Assembly (NCBI GenBank): GCA_033782935.1
Contig: JAWQEG010000710.1
Location: 5,332,001 to 5,396,000 of the forward strand
Length of the DNA: 64,000 nt
Reading direction: 5' to 3'
From: Petrolisthes cinctipes
Lineage: Eukaryota > Arthropoda > Malacostraca > Decapoda > Porcellanidae
Positions within the stretch are counted from its first letter, which is position 1. Each line of letters begins with the position of its first letter. This document shows positions 37,213 through 50,449 of this stretch, one piece after another. A program made the translations under genes and the position numbers. The notes under the pieces were generated by a model that saw nothing but the letters and a program-made list of their open reading frames with translations, searched no databases and was not told where the DNA came from.

Positions 37213-39524
37213 GTCCCAGAAGGTATCTGTACATGCCTACTCCGTGTTAGAGTATTTTCAAAATACAGGCCAAAAACATACTGAAAATCGATCTTTTAGG
37301 TGCCCAAAAGTCGATATGTGCATGCATCTTCAGTACCCGTTTATATCTCAAATTCTGGCCCTAAACACCCGAAAATTCGATATTTTGGGGTCCCAGAAGC
37401 GATCTGTACATGCCTACTCCGTGTTAGAGTATTCTCAAAATTCAGGCACAAAACATGCTGAAAATCGATATTTTTGGTGCCCAAAGTCAATATGTGCATG
37501 TATCTTCTGTACCCGTTTATATCTCAAATTCAGGCTCAAAACACCCGAAAATTCAATATTTTGGGGTCCCAGAAGCAATCTGTACATGCCTACTCACTGC
37601 TAGAATATTTTCAAAATATAGGCTAAAAACATTCTAAAAATCGATCTTTTAGGTGCCAAAAAGTCGATATCTCAAATTCAGTCCCAAAACACCCGAAAAT
37701 TCGATATTTTGGGGTCCCAGAAGCGATCTGTACATGCCTACTCCGTGTTAGAGTATTTTCAAAATTCAGGCCCAAAACATGCTGAAAATCGATATTTTTG
37801 GTGCCCAAAGTCAATATGTGCATGTATCTTCTGTACCCGTTTATATCTCAAATTCAGGATCAAAACACCCGAAAATTCAATATTTTGGGGTCCCAGAAGC
37901 AATCTGTACAGTGCTAGAATATTTTCAAAATATAGGCTAAAAACATGCTAAAAATCGATCTTTTAGGTGCCAAAAAGTCGATATCTCAAATTCAGTCCCA
38001 AAACACCCGAAAATTCGATATTTAGGGGTCCTAGAAGCGATCTGTACATGCCTACTCCGTGTTAGAGTATTTTCAAAATACATGCTCAAAACATACTGAA
38101 AATCGATCTTTTAGGTGCACAAAAGTCGATATGTGCATGCATCTTCAGTACCCGTTTATATCTCAAATTCAGGCTCAAAACACCCGAAAATTCAATATTT
38201 TGAGGTCCCAGAAGCAATCTGTACATGCCTACTCAGTGTTACAGTATTTTCAAAATACAGGCCCAAAACATGCTGAAAATCGATATTTTAGATGCCCAAA
38301 GTCAATATGTGCATGTTTCTTCTGTACCCGTTTATATCTCAAATTCAGGCTCAAAACACCCGAAAATTCAATATTTTGGGGTCCCAGAAGCAATCTGTAC
38401 ATGCCTACACAGTGCTACAATATTTTCAAAATATAGGCTAAAATTTAACATGCTAAAAATCGACATTTTAGGTGCCAAAAAATCGATATCTCAAATTCAG
38501 TCCCAAAACACCCGAAAATTCGATATTTAGAGGTCCCAGAAGGTATCTGTACATGCCTACTCCGTGTTAGAGTATTTTCAAAATTCAGGCCCAAAACATG
38601 CTGAAAATCGATATTTTTGGTGCCCAAAGTCAATATGTGCATGTATCTTCAGTACCCGTTTATATCTCAAATTCAGGATCAAAACACCCGAAAATTCAAT
38701 ATTTTGGGGCCCCAGAAGCAATCTGTACAGTGCTAGAATATTTTCAAAATATAGGCTAAAAACATGCTAAAAATCGATCTTTTAGGTGCCAAAAAGTCGA
38801 TATCTCAAATTCAGTCCCAAAACACCCGAAAATTCGATATTTAGGGGTCCCAGAAGCGATCTGTACATGCCTACTCCGTGTTAGTGTATTTTCAAAATAC
38901 ATGCTCAAAACATACTGAAAATCGATCTTTTAGGTGCACAAAAGTCGATATGTGCATGCATCTTCTGTACCCGTTTATATCTCAAATTCAGGCTCAAAAC
39001 ACCCGAAAATTCAATATTTTGGGGTCCCAGAAGCAATCTGTACATGCCTACTCAGTGTTAGAGTATTTTCAAAATACAGGACCAAAACATAATGAAAATC
39101 GATATTTTAGATGCCCAAAGTCAATATGTGCATGTATCTTCTGTACCCGTTTATATCTCAAATTCAGGCTCAAAACACCCGAAAATTCAATATTTTGGGG
39201 TCCCACAAGCAATCTGTACATGCCTACACAGTGCTAGAATATTTTCAAAATATAGGCTAAAAACATGCTAAAAATCGACATTTTAGGTGCTAAAAAATCG
39301 ATATCTCAAATTCAGTCTCAAAACACCCGAAAATTCGATATTTAGAGGTCCCAGAAGGTATCTGTACATGCCTACTCCGTGTTAGTGTATTTTCAAAATA
39401 CATGCCAAAAACATACTGAAAATCGATCTTTTAGGTGCCCAAAAGTCGATATGTGCATGCATCTTCAGTACCCGTTTATATCTCAAATTCTGGCCCTAAA
39501 CACCCGAAAATTCGATATTTTGGG
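37213..39524. repeat. Block 9: second copy of the 3279-bp spaced segment
   Basis: It repeats 33934-36068 at an offset of 3279 bp, including 'gggtcctagaag', 'ttttgaggtccc', 'gtgttacagtat', 'gcatgtttcttc', the 4-bp gain and the GGGGCCCC site. The A2 monomer at 39348 has 'gttagtgtatttt' and 'catgccaaaaac', which mark the end of the copied part. Confidence 0.88.
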
Positions 39525-42500
39525 GTCCCAGAAGCGATCTGTACATGCCTACTCCGTGTTAGAGTATTCTCAAAATTCAGGCCCAAAACATGCTGAAAAT
39601 CGATATTTTTGGTACCCAAAGTCAATATGTGCATGTATCTTCTGTACCCGTTTATATCTCAAATTCAGGCTCAAAAAACCCGAAAATTCAATATTTTGGG
39701 GTCTCAGAAGCAATCTGTACATGCCTACTCAGTGCTAGAATATTTTCAAAATATAGGCTAAAAACATGCTAAAAATCGATCTTTTAGGTGCCAAAAAGTC
39801 GATATCTCAAATTCAGTCCCAAAACTCCCGAAAATTCGATATTTTGGGGTCCCAGAAGCGATCTGTACATGCCTACTCCATGTTAGAGTATTTTCAAAAT
39901 TCAGGCCCAAAACATGCTGAAAATCGATATTTTTGGTGCCCAAAGTCAATATGTGCATGTATCTTCTGTACCCGTTTATATCTCAAATTCAGGCTCAAAA
40001 CACCTGAAAATTCAATATTTTGGGGTCCCAGAAGCAATCTGTACAGTGCTAGAATATTTTCAAAATATAGGCTAAAAACATGCTAAAAATCGATCTTTTA
40101 GGTGCCAAAAAGTCGATATCTCAAACTCAGTCCCAAAACACCCGAAAATTCGATATTTAGGGGTCCCAGAAGCGATCTGTACATGCCTACTCCGTGTTAG
40201 AGTATTTTCAAAATACATGCTCAAAACATACTGAAAATCGATCTTTTAGGTGCACAAAAGTCGATATGTGCATGCATCTTCAGTTTATATCTCAAATTCA
40301 GGCTCAAAACACCCGAAAATTCAATATTTTAGGGTCCCAGAAGAAATCTGTACATGCCTACTCAGTGTTAGAGTATTTTCAAAATACAGGCCCAAAACAT
40401 GCTGAAAATCGATATTTTAGATGCCCAAAGTCAATATGTGCATGTATCTTCTGTACCCGTTTATATCTCAAATTCAGGCTCAAAACACCCGAAAATTCAA
40501 TATTTTGGGGTCCCAGAAGCAATCTGTACAGTGCTAGAATATTTTCAAAATATAGGCAAAAAAAATGCTAAAAATCGATCTTTTAGGTGCCAAAAAGTCG
40601 ATATCTCAAATTCAGTCCCAAAACACCCGAAAATTCGATATTTAGGGGTCCCAGAAGCGATCTGTACATGCCTACTCAGTGTTAGAGTATTTTCAAAATA
40701 CAGGACCAAAACATGATGAAAATCGATATTTTAGATGCCCAAAGTCAATATGTGCATGTATCTTCTGTACCCGTTTATATCTCAAATTCAGGCTCAAAAC
40801 ACCCGAAAATTCAATATTTTGTGGTCCCAGAAGCAATCTGTACATGCCTACATAGTGCTAGAATAATTTCAAAATATAGGCTAAAAACATGCTAAAAATT
40901 GACATTTTAGGTGCCAAAAAATCGATATCTCAAATTCAGTCCCAAAACACCCGAAAATTCGATATTTAGAGGTCCCAGAAGGTATCTGTACATGCCTACT
41001 CCGTGTTAGAGTATTTTCAAAATACATGCTCAAAACATACTGAAAATCGATCTTTTAGGTGCACAAAAGTTGATATGTGCATGCATCTTCAGTACCCGTT
41101 TATATCTCAAATTCAGGCTCAAAACACCCGAAAATTCAATATTTTGGGGTCCCAGAAGCAATCTGTACATGCCTACTCAGTGTTAGAGTATTTTCAAAAT
41201 ACAGGCCCAAAACATGCTGAAAATCGATATTTTAGATGCCCAAAGTCAATATGTGCATGTATCTTCTGTACCCGTTTATATCTCAAATTTAGGCTCAAAA
41301 CACCCGAAAATTCAATATTTTGGGGTCCCAGAAGCAATCTGTACATGCCTACATAGTGCTAGAATATTTTCAAAATATAGGCTAAAAACATGCTAAAAAT
41401 CGATCTTTTAGGTGCCAAAAAGTCGATATCTCAAATTCAGTCCCAAAACACCCGAAAATTCGATATTTAGGGGTCCCAGAAGCGATCTGTACATGCCTAC
41501 TCCGTGTTAGAGTATTTTCAAAAATACATGCTCAAAACATACTGAAAATCGATCTTTTAGGTGCACAAAAGTCGATATGTGCATGCATCTTCAGTACCCG
41601 TTTATATCTCAAATTCAGGCTCAAAACACCCGAAAATTCAATATTTTGGGGTCCCAGAAGCAATCTGTACATGCCTACTCAGTGTTAGAGTATTTTCAAA
41701 ATACAGGCCCAAAACATGCTGAAAATCGATATTTTAGATGCCCAAAGTCAATATGTGCATGTATCTTCTGTACCCGTTTATATCTCAAATTCAGGCTCAA
41801 AACACCCGAAAATTCAATATTTTGGGGTCCCAGAAGCAATCTGTACATGCCTACATAGTGCTAGAATATTTTCAAAATATAGGCTAAAAACATGCTAAAA
41901 ATCGACATTTTAGGTGCCAAAAAATCGATATCTCAAATTCAGTCCCAAAACACCCGAAAATTCGATATTTAGAGGTCCCAGAAGGTATCTGTACATGCCT
42001 ACTCCGTGTTAGAGTATTTTCAAAATACAGGCCAAAAACATACTGAAAATCGATCTTTTAGGTGCCCAAAAGTCGATATGTGCATGCATCTTCTGTACCC
42101 GTTTATATTTCAAATTCTGGCCCTAAACACCCGAAAATTCGATATTTTGGGGTCCCAGAAGCGATCTGTACATGCCTACTCCGTGTTAGAGTATTTTCAA
42201 AATTCAGGCCCAAAACATGCAGAAAATCGATATTTTTGGTGCCCAAAGTCAATATGTGCATGTATCTTCTGTACCCGTTTATATCTCAAATTCAGGCTCA
42301 AAACACCCGAAAATTCAATATTTTCGGGTCCCAGAAGCAATCTGTACAGTGCTAGAATATTTTCAAAATATAGGCTAAAAACATGCTAAAAATCGATCTT
42401 TTAGGTGCCAAAAAGTCGATATCTCAAATTCAGTCCCAAAACACCCGAAAATTCGATATTTAGGGGTCCCAGAAGCGATCTGTACATGCCTACTCCGTGT

Positions 42501-43467
42501 TAGAGTATTTTCAAAATACATGCTCAAAACATACTGAAAATCGATCTTTTAGGTGCACAAAAGTCGATATGTGCATGCATCTTCAGTACCCGTTTATATC
42601 TCAAATTCAGGCTCAAAACACCCGAAAATTCAATATTTTGGGGTCCCAGAAGCAATCTGTACATGCCTACTCAGTGTTAGAGTATTTTCAAAATACAGGC
42701 CCAAAACATGCTGAAAATCGATATTTTAGATGTCCAAAGTCAATATGTGCATGTATCTTCTGTACCCGTTTATATCTCAAATTCAGGCTCAAAACACCCG
42801 AAAATTCAATATTTTGGGGTCCCAGAAGCAATCTGTACATGCCTACACAGTGCTAGAATATTTTCAAAATATAGGCTAAAAACATGCTAAAAATCGACAT
42901 TTTAGGTGCCAAAACATCGATATCTCAAATTCAGTCCCAAAACACCCGAAAATTCGATATTTAGAGGTCCCAGAAGGTATCTGTACATGCCTACTCTGTG
43001 TTAGAGTATTTTCAAAATACAGGCCAAAAACATACTGAAAATCGATCTCTTAGGTGCCCAAAAGTCGATATGTGCATGCATCTTCTGTACCCGTTTATAT
43101 CTCAAATTCTGGCCCTAAACACCCGAAAATTCGATATTTTGGGGTCCCAGAAGCGATCTGTACATGCCTACTCCGTGTTAGAGTATTTTCAAAATTCAGG
43201 CCAAAAACATGCTGAAAATCGATATTTTTGGAGCCCAAAGTCAATATGTGCATGTATCTTCTGTACCCGTTTATATCTCAAATTCAGGCTCAAAACACCC
43301 GAAAATTCAATATTTTGGGGTCCCAGAAGCAATCTGTACATGCCTACTCAGTGCTAGAATATTTTCAAAATATAGGCTAAAAACATGCTAAAAATCGATC
43401 TTTTAGGTGCCAAAAAGTCGATATCACAAATTCAGTCCCAAAACACCCGAAAATTCGATATTTAGGG
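39525..43467. repeat. Block 10: transition zone with small indels
   Basis: Anchors: 39525 B2, 39701 C1, 39849 B2, 40025 C3, 40163 A1, 40334 B1, 40510 C3, 40648 B1, 40824 C2, 40972 A1, 41149 B1, 41325 C1, 41473 A1, 41651 B1, 41827 C2, 41975 A2, 42152 B2, 42328 C3, 42466 A1, 42643 B1, 42819 C2, 42967 A2, 43144 B2, 43320 C1. From 40972 onward the array is regular trimers. Small indels occur at 40163 (-6 bp) and 41473 (+1 bp). Confidence 0.88.
40163..40333 (+). repeat. A1 monomer with 6-bp deletion (171 bp)
   Basis: It reads 'cttcagtttatatctc' where A1 has 'cttcagtacccgtttatatc'. I saw no second copy of this deletion in the window, so it is either young or not amplified. Confidence 0.88.
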
Positions 43468-45466
43468 GTCCCAGAAGCGATCTGTACATGCCTACTCCGT
43501 GTTAGAGTATTTTAAAAAATACATGCTCAAAACATACTGAAAATCGATCTTTTAGGTGCACAAAAGTCGATATGTGCATGCATCTTCAGTACCCGTTTAT
43601 ATCTCAAATTCAGGCTCAAAACACCCGTAAATTCAATTTTTTGGGGTCCCAGAAGCAATCTGTACATGCCTACTCAGTGTTAGAGTATTTTCAAAATACA
43701 GGCCCAAAACATGCTGAAAATCGATATTTTAGATGCGCAAAGTCAATATGTGCATGTATCTTCTGTACCCGTTTATATCTCAAATTCAGGCTCAAAACAC
43801 ACGTAAATTCAATATTTTGGGGTCCCAGAAGCAATCTGTACAGTGCTATTATATTTTCAAAATATAGGCTAAAAACATGCTAAAAATCGATCTTTTAAGT
43901 GCCAAAAAGTCGATATCTCAAATTCAGTCCCAAAACACCCGAAAATTCGATATTTAGGAGTCCCAGAAGCGATCTGTACATGCCTACTCCGTGTTAGAGT
44001 ATTTTCAAAATACAGGCCAAAAACATACTGAAAATCGATCTTTTAGGTGCCCAAAAGTCGATATGTGCATGCATCTTCTGTACCCGGGTGTTTATGTCTC
44101 AAATTCTGGCCCTAAACACCCGAAAATTCGATATTTTGGGGTCCCAGAAGCGATCTGTACATGCCTACTCCGTGTTAGAGTATTTTAAAAATTCAGGCCC
44201 AAAACATGCTGAAAATCTATATTTTTGGTGCCCAAAGTCAATATGTGCATGTATCTTCTGTACCCGTTTATATCTCAAATTCAGGCTCAAAACACCCGAA
44301 AATTCAATATTTTGGGGTCCCAGAAGCAATCTGTACATGCCTACTCAGTGCTAGAATATTTTCAAAATATAGGCTAAAAACATGCTAAAAATCGATCTTT
44401 TAGGTGCCAAAAAGTCGATATCTCAAATTCAGTCCCAAAACACCCGAAAATTCGATATTTAGGGGTCCCAGAAGCGATCTGTACATGCCTACTCCGTGTT
44501 AGAGTATTTTCAAAATACATGCTCAAAACATACTGAAAATCGATCTTTTAGGTGCACAAAAGTCGATATGTGCATGCATCTTCAGTACCCGTTTATATCT
44601 CAAATTCAGGCTCAAAACACCCGGAAATTCAATATTTTGGGGTCCCAGAAGCAATCTGTACATGCCTACTCAGTGTTAGAGTATTTTCAAAATACAGGCC
44701 CAAAACATGCTGAAAATCGATATTTTAGATGCCCAAAGTCAATATGTGCATGTATCTTCTGTACCCGTTTATATCTCAAATTCAGGCTCAAAACACCCGA
44801 AAATTCAATATTTTGGGGTCCCAGAACCAATCTGTACATGCCTACACAGTGCTAGAATATTTTCAAAATATAGGCTAAAAACATGCTAAAAATCGACATT
44901 TTAGGTGCCAAAACATCGATATCTCAAATTCAGTCCCAAAACACCCGAAAATTCGATATTTAGAGGTCCCAGAAGGTATCTGTACATGCCTACTCCGTGT
45001 TAGAGTATTTTCAAAATACAGGCCAAAAACATACTGAAAATCGATCTTTTAGGTGCCCAAAAGTCGATATGTGCATGCATCTTCTTTACCCGTTTATACC
45101 TCAAATTCTGGCCCTAAACACCCGAAAATTCGATATTTTGGGGTCCCAGAAGCGATCTGTACATGCCTACTCCGTGTTAGAGTATTTTCAAAATTCAGGC
45201 CCAAAACATGTTGAAAATCGATATTTTTGGTGCCCAAAGTCAATATGTGCATGTATCTTCTGTACCCGTTTATATCTCAAATTCAGGCTCAAAACACCCG
45301 AAAATTCAATATTTTGGGGTCCCAGAAGCAATCTGTACATGCCTACACAGTGCTAGAATATTTTCAAAATATAGGCTAAAAACATGCTAAAAATCGACAT
45401 TTTAGGTGCCAAAAAATCGATATCTCAAATTCAGTCCCAAAACAACCGAAAATTCGATATTTAGGG
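43468..45466. repeat. 12-mer block (1999 bp) opening with the marked trimer
   Basis: A1 B1 C3, A2 B2 C1, A1 B1 C2, A2 B2 C2. The first A1 has 'gtattttaaaaaatac' and 'acccgtaaattcaatttttt'; the first B1 has 'agatgcgcaaag'. The A2 at 43960 is 181 bp because of a 4-bp gain near 44096 ('tacccgggtgtttatg'). Confidence 0.9.
43507..43522. other. Dyad variant gtattttaaaaaatac with a two-base loop
   Basis: The central C is replaced by AA while both seven-base arms stay intact. It marks the opening A1 of the eight marked trimers. Confidence 0.7.
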
Positions 45467-47963
45467 GTCCCAGAAGCGATCTGTACATGCCTACTCCGTG
45501 TTAGAGTATTTTAAAAAATACATGCTCAAAACATACTGAAAATCGATCTTTTAGGTGCACAAAAGTCGATATGTGCATGCATCTTCAGTACCCGTTTATA
45601 TCTCAAATTCAGGCTCAAAACACCCGTAAATTCAATTTTTTGGGGTCCCAGAAGCAATCTGTAGATGCCTACTCAGTGTTAGAGTATTTTCAAAATACAG
45701 GCCCAAAACATGCTGAAAATCGATATTTTAGATGCGCAAAGTCAATATGTGCATGTATCTTCTGTACCCGTTTATATCTCAAATTCAGGCTCAAAACACC
45801 CGTAAATTCAATATTTTGGGGTCCCAGAAGCAATCTGTACAGTGCTATTATATTTTCAAAATATAGGCTAAAAACATGCTAAAAATCGATCTTTTAAGTG
45901 CCAAAAAGTCGATATCTCAAATTCAGTCCCAAAACACCCGAAAATTCGATATTTAGGAGTCCCAGAAGCGATCTGTACATGCCTACTCCGTGTTAGAGTA
46001 TTTTCAAAATACAGGCCAAAAACATACTGAAAATCGATCTTTTAGGTACCCAAAAGTCGATATGTGCATGCATCTTCTGTACCCGTTTATGTCTCAAATT
46101 CTGGCCCTAAACACCTGAAAATTCGATATTTTGGGGTCCCAGAAGCGATCTGTACATGCCTACTCCGTGTTAGAGTATTTTAAAAATTCAGGCCCAAAAC
46201 ATGCTGAAAATCTATATTTTTGGTGCCCAAAGTCAATATGTGCATGTATCTTCTGTACCCGTTTATATCTCAAATTCAGGCTCAAAACACCCGAAAATTC
46301 AATATTTTGGGGTCCCAGAAGCAATCTGTACATGCCTACTCAGTGCTAGAATATTTTCAAAATATAGGCTAAAAACATGCTAAAAATCGATCTTTTAGGT
46401 GCCAAAAAGTCGATATCTCAAATTCAGTCCCAAAACACCCGAAAATTCGATATTTAGGGGTCCCAGAAGCGATCTGTACATGCCTACTCCGTGTTAGAGT
46501 ATTTTCAAAATACATGCTCAAAACATACTGAAAATCGATCTTTTAGGTGCACAAAAGTCGATATGTGCATGCATCTTCAGTACCCGTTTATATCTCAAAT
46601 TCAGGCTCAAAACACCCGGAAATTCAATATTTTGGGGTCCCAGAAGCAATCTGTACTTGCCTACTCAGTGTTAGAGTATTTTCAAAATACAGTCCCAAAA
46701 CATGCTGAAAATCGATATTTTAGATGCCCAAAGTCAATATGTGCATGTATCTTCTGTACCCGTTTATATCTCAAATTCAGGCTCAAAACACCCGAAAATT
46801 CAATATTTTGGGGTCCCAGAAGCAATCTGTACATGCCTACACAGTGCTAGAATATTTTCAAAATATAGGCTAAAAACATGCTAAAAATCGACATTTTAGG
46901 TGCCAAAAAATCGATATCTCAAATTCAGTCCCAAAACACCCGAAAATTCGATATTTAGAGGTCCCAGAAGGTATCTGTACATGCCTACTCCGTGTTAGAG
47001 TATTTTCAAAATACAGGCCAAAAACATACTGAAAATCGATCTTTTAGGTGCCCAAAAGTCGATATGTGCATGCATCTTCTTTACCCGTTTATACCCTCAA
47101 ATTCTGGCCCTAAACACCCGAAAATTCGATATTTTGGGGTCCCAGAAGCGATCTGTACATGCCTACTCCGTGTTAGAGTATTTTCAAAATTCAGGCCCAA
47201 AACATGCTGAAAATCGATATTTTTGGTGCCCAAAGTCAATATGTGCATGTATCTTCTGTACCCGTTTATATCTCAAATTCAGGCTCAAAACACCCGAAAA
47301 TTCAATATTTTGGGGTCCCAGAAGCAATCTGTACATGCCTACACAGTGCTAGAATATTTTCAAAATATAGGCTAAAAACATGCTAAAAATCGACATTTTA
47401 GGTGCCAAAAAATCGATATCTCAAATTCAGTCCCAAAACACCCGAAAATTCGATATTTAGAGGTCCCAGAAGGTATCTGTACATGCCTACTCCGTGTTAG
47501 AGTATTTTCAAAATACAGGCCAAAAACATACTGAAAATCGATCTCTTTGGTGCCCAAAAGTCGATATGTGCATGCATCTTCTGTACCCGTTTATATCTCA
47601 AATTCTGGCCCTAAACACCCGAAAATTCGATATTTTGGGGTCCCAGAAGCGATCTGTACATGCCTACTCCGTGTTAGAGTATTTTCAAAATTCAGGCCCA
47701 AAACATGCTGAAAATCGATATTTTTGGAGCCCAAAGTCAATATGTGCATGTATCTTCTGTACCCGTTTATATCTCAAATTCAGGCTCAAAACACCCGAAA
47801 ATTCAATATTTTGGGGTTCCAGAAGCAATCTGTACATGCCTACTCAGTGCTAGAATATTTTCAAAATATAGGCTAAAAACATGCTAAAAATCGATCTTTT
47901 AGGTGCCAAAAAGTCGATATCACAAATTCAGTCCCAAAACACCCGAAAATTCGATATTTAGGG
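45467..47963. repeat. 15-mer block (2497 bp) opening with the marked trimer
   Basis: A1 B1 C3, A2 B2 C1, A1 B1 C2, A2 B2 C2, A2 B2 C1. The first four trimers match the preceding block at an offset of 1999 then 1995 bp, the change being the 4-bp gain above. A one-base gain ('tataccctcaaattc') lies near 47095. Confidence 0.89.
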
Positions 47964-50449
47964 GTCCCAGAAGCGATCTGTACATGTCTACTCCGTGTTA
48001 GAGTATTTTAAAAAATACATGCTCAAAACATACTGAAAATCGATCTTTTAGGTGCACAAAAGTCGATATGTGCATGCATCTTCAGTACCCGTTTATATCT
48101 CAAATTCAGGCTCAAAACACCCGTAAATTCAATTTTTTGGGGTCCCAGAAGCAATCTGTACATGCCTACTCAGTGTTAGATTATTTTCAAAATACAGGCC
48201 CAAAACATGCTGAAAATCGATATTTTAGATGCGCAAAGTCAATATGTGCATGTATCTTCTGTACCCGTTTATATCTCAAATTCAGGCTCAAAACACCCGT
48301 AAATTCAATATTTTGTGGTCCCAGAAGCAATCTGTACAGTGCTAGAATATTTTCAAAATATAGGCTAAAAACATGCTAAAAATCGATCTTTTAAGTGCCA
48401 AAAAGTCGATATCTCAAATTCAGTCCCAAAACACCCGAAAATTCGATATTTAGGGGTCCCAGAAGCGATCTGTACATGCCTACTCCGTGTTAGAGTATTT
48501 TCAAAATACAGGCCAAAAACATACTGAAAATCGATCTTTTAGGTGCCCAAAAGTCGATATGTGCATACATCTTCTGTACCCGTTTATATCTCAAATTCTG
48601 GCCCTAAACACCCGAAAATTCGATATTTTGGGGTCCCAGAAGCGATCTGTACATGCCTACTCCGTGTTAGAGTATTTTCAAAATTCAGGCCCAAAACATG
48701 CTGAAAATCTATATTTTTGGTGCCCAAAGTCAATATGTGCATGTATCTTCTGTACCCGTTTATATCTCAAATTCAGCCTCAAAATACTCGAAAATTCAAT
48801 ATTTTAGGGTCCCAGAAGCAATCTGTACATGCCTACCCAGTGCTAGAATATTTTCAAAATATAGGCTAAAAACATGCTAAAAATTGATCTTTTAGGTTCC
48901 AAAAAGTCGATATCTCAAATTCAGTCCCAAAACACCCGAAAATTCGATATGTAGGGGTCCCAGAAGCGATCTGTACATGCCTACTCCGTGTTAGAGTATT
49001 TTCAAAATACATGCTCAAAAGATACTGAAAATCGATCTTTTAGGTGCACAAAAGTCGATATGTGCATGCATCTTCAGTACCCGTTTATATCTCAAATTCA
49101 GGCTCAAAACACCCGAAAATTCAATATTTTAGGGTCCCAGAAGCAATCTGTACATGCTTACTCAGTGTTAGAGTATTTTCAAAATACAGGCCCAAATCAT
49201 GCTGAAAATCGATATTTTAGATGCCCAAAGTCAATATGTGCATGTATCTTCTGTGCCCGTTTATATCTCAAATTAAGGCTCAAAACACCCGAAAATTCAA
49301 TATTTTGGGGTCCCAGAAGCAATCTGTACAGTGCTAGAATATTTTCAAAATATAGGCTAAAAACATGCTAAAAATCGATCTTTTAGGTGCCAAAAAGTCG
49401 ATATCTCAAATTCAGTCCCAAAACACCCGAAAATTCGATATTTAGGGGTCCCAGAAGCGATCTGTACATGCCTACTCCGTGTTAGAGTATTTTCAAAATA
49501 CATGCTCAAAACATACTGAAAATCGATCTTTTAGGTGCACAAAAGTCGATATGTGCATGCATCTTCAGTACCCGTTTATATCTCAAATTCAGGCTCAAAA
49601 CACCCGGAAATTCAATATTTTGGGGTCCCAGAAGCAATCTGTACATGCCTACTCAGTGTTAGAGTATTTTCAAAATACAGGCCTAAAACATGCTGAAAAT
49701 CGATATTTTAGATGCCCAAAGTCAATATGTGCATGTATCTTCTGTACCCGTTTATATCTCAAATTCAGGCTCAAAACACCCGAAAATTCAATATTTTGGG
49801 GTCCCAGAAGCAATCTGTACATGCCTACACAGTGCTAGAATATTTTCAAAATATAGGCTAAAAACATGCTAAAAATCGACATTTTAGGTGCCAAAACATC
49901 GATATCTCAAATTCAGTCCCAAAACACCCGAAAATTCGATATTTAGAGGTCCCAGAAGGTATCTGTACATGCCTACTCCGTGTTAGAGTATTTTCAAAAT
50001 ACAGGCCAAAAACATACTGAAAATCGATCTCTTTGGTGCCCAAAAGTCGATATGTGCATGCATCTTCTGTACCCGTTTATATCTCAAATTCTGGCCCTAA
50101 ACACCCGAAAATTCGATATTTTGGGGTCCCAGAAGCGATCTGAACATGCCTACTCCGTGTTAGAGTATTTTCAAAATTCAGGCCCAAAACATGCTGAAAA
50201 TCGATATTTTTGGAGCCCAAAGTCAATATGTGCATGTATCTTCTGTACCCGTTTATATCTCAAATTCAGGCTCAAAACACCCGAAAATTCAATATTTTGG
50301 GTGTCCATAAGCAATCTGTACATGCCTACTCAGTGCTAGAATATTTTCAAAATATAGGCTAAAAACATGCTAAAAATCGATCTTTTAAGTGCCAAAAAGT
50401 CGATATCACAAATTCAGTCCCAAAACACCCGAAAATTCGATATTTAGGG
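47964..50449. repeat. 15-mer block (2486 bp) opening with the marked trimer
   Basis: A1 B1 C3, A2 B2 C, A1 B1 C3, A1 B1 C2, A2 B2 C1. It contains 'cagcctcaaaatactcg', 'cctacccagtgc', 'gatatgtaggggtccc', 'aaaagatactg' and 'cccaaatcatgctg'. These variants are shared with 55.3-56.1 kb and 59.0-59.8 kb. Confidence 0.88.
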
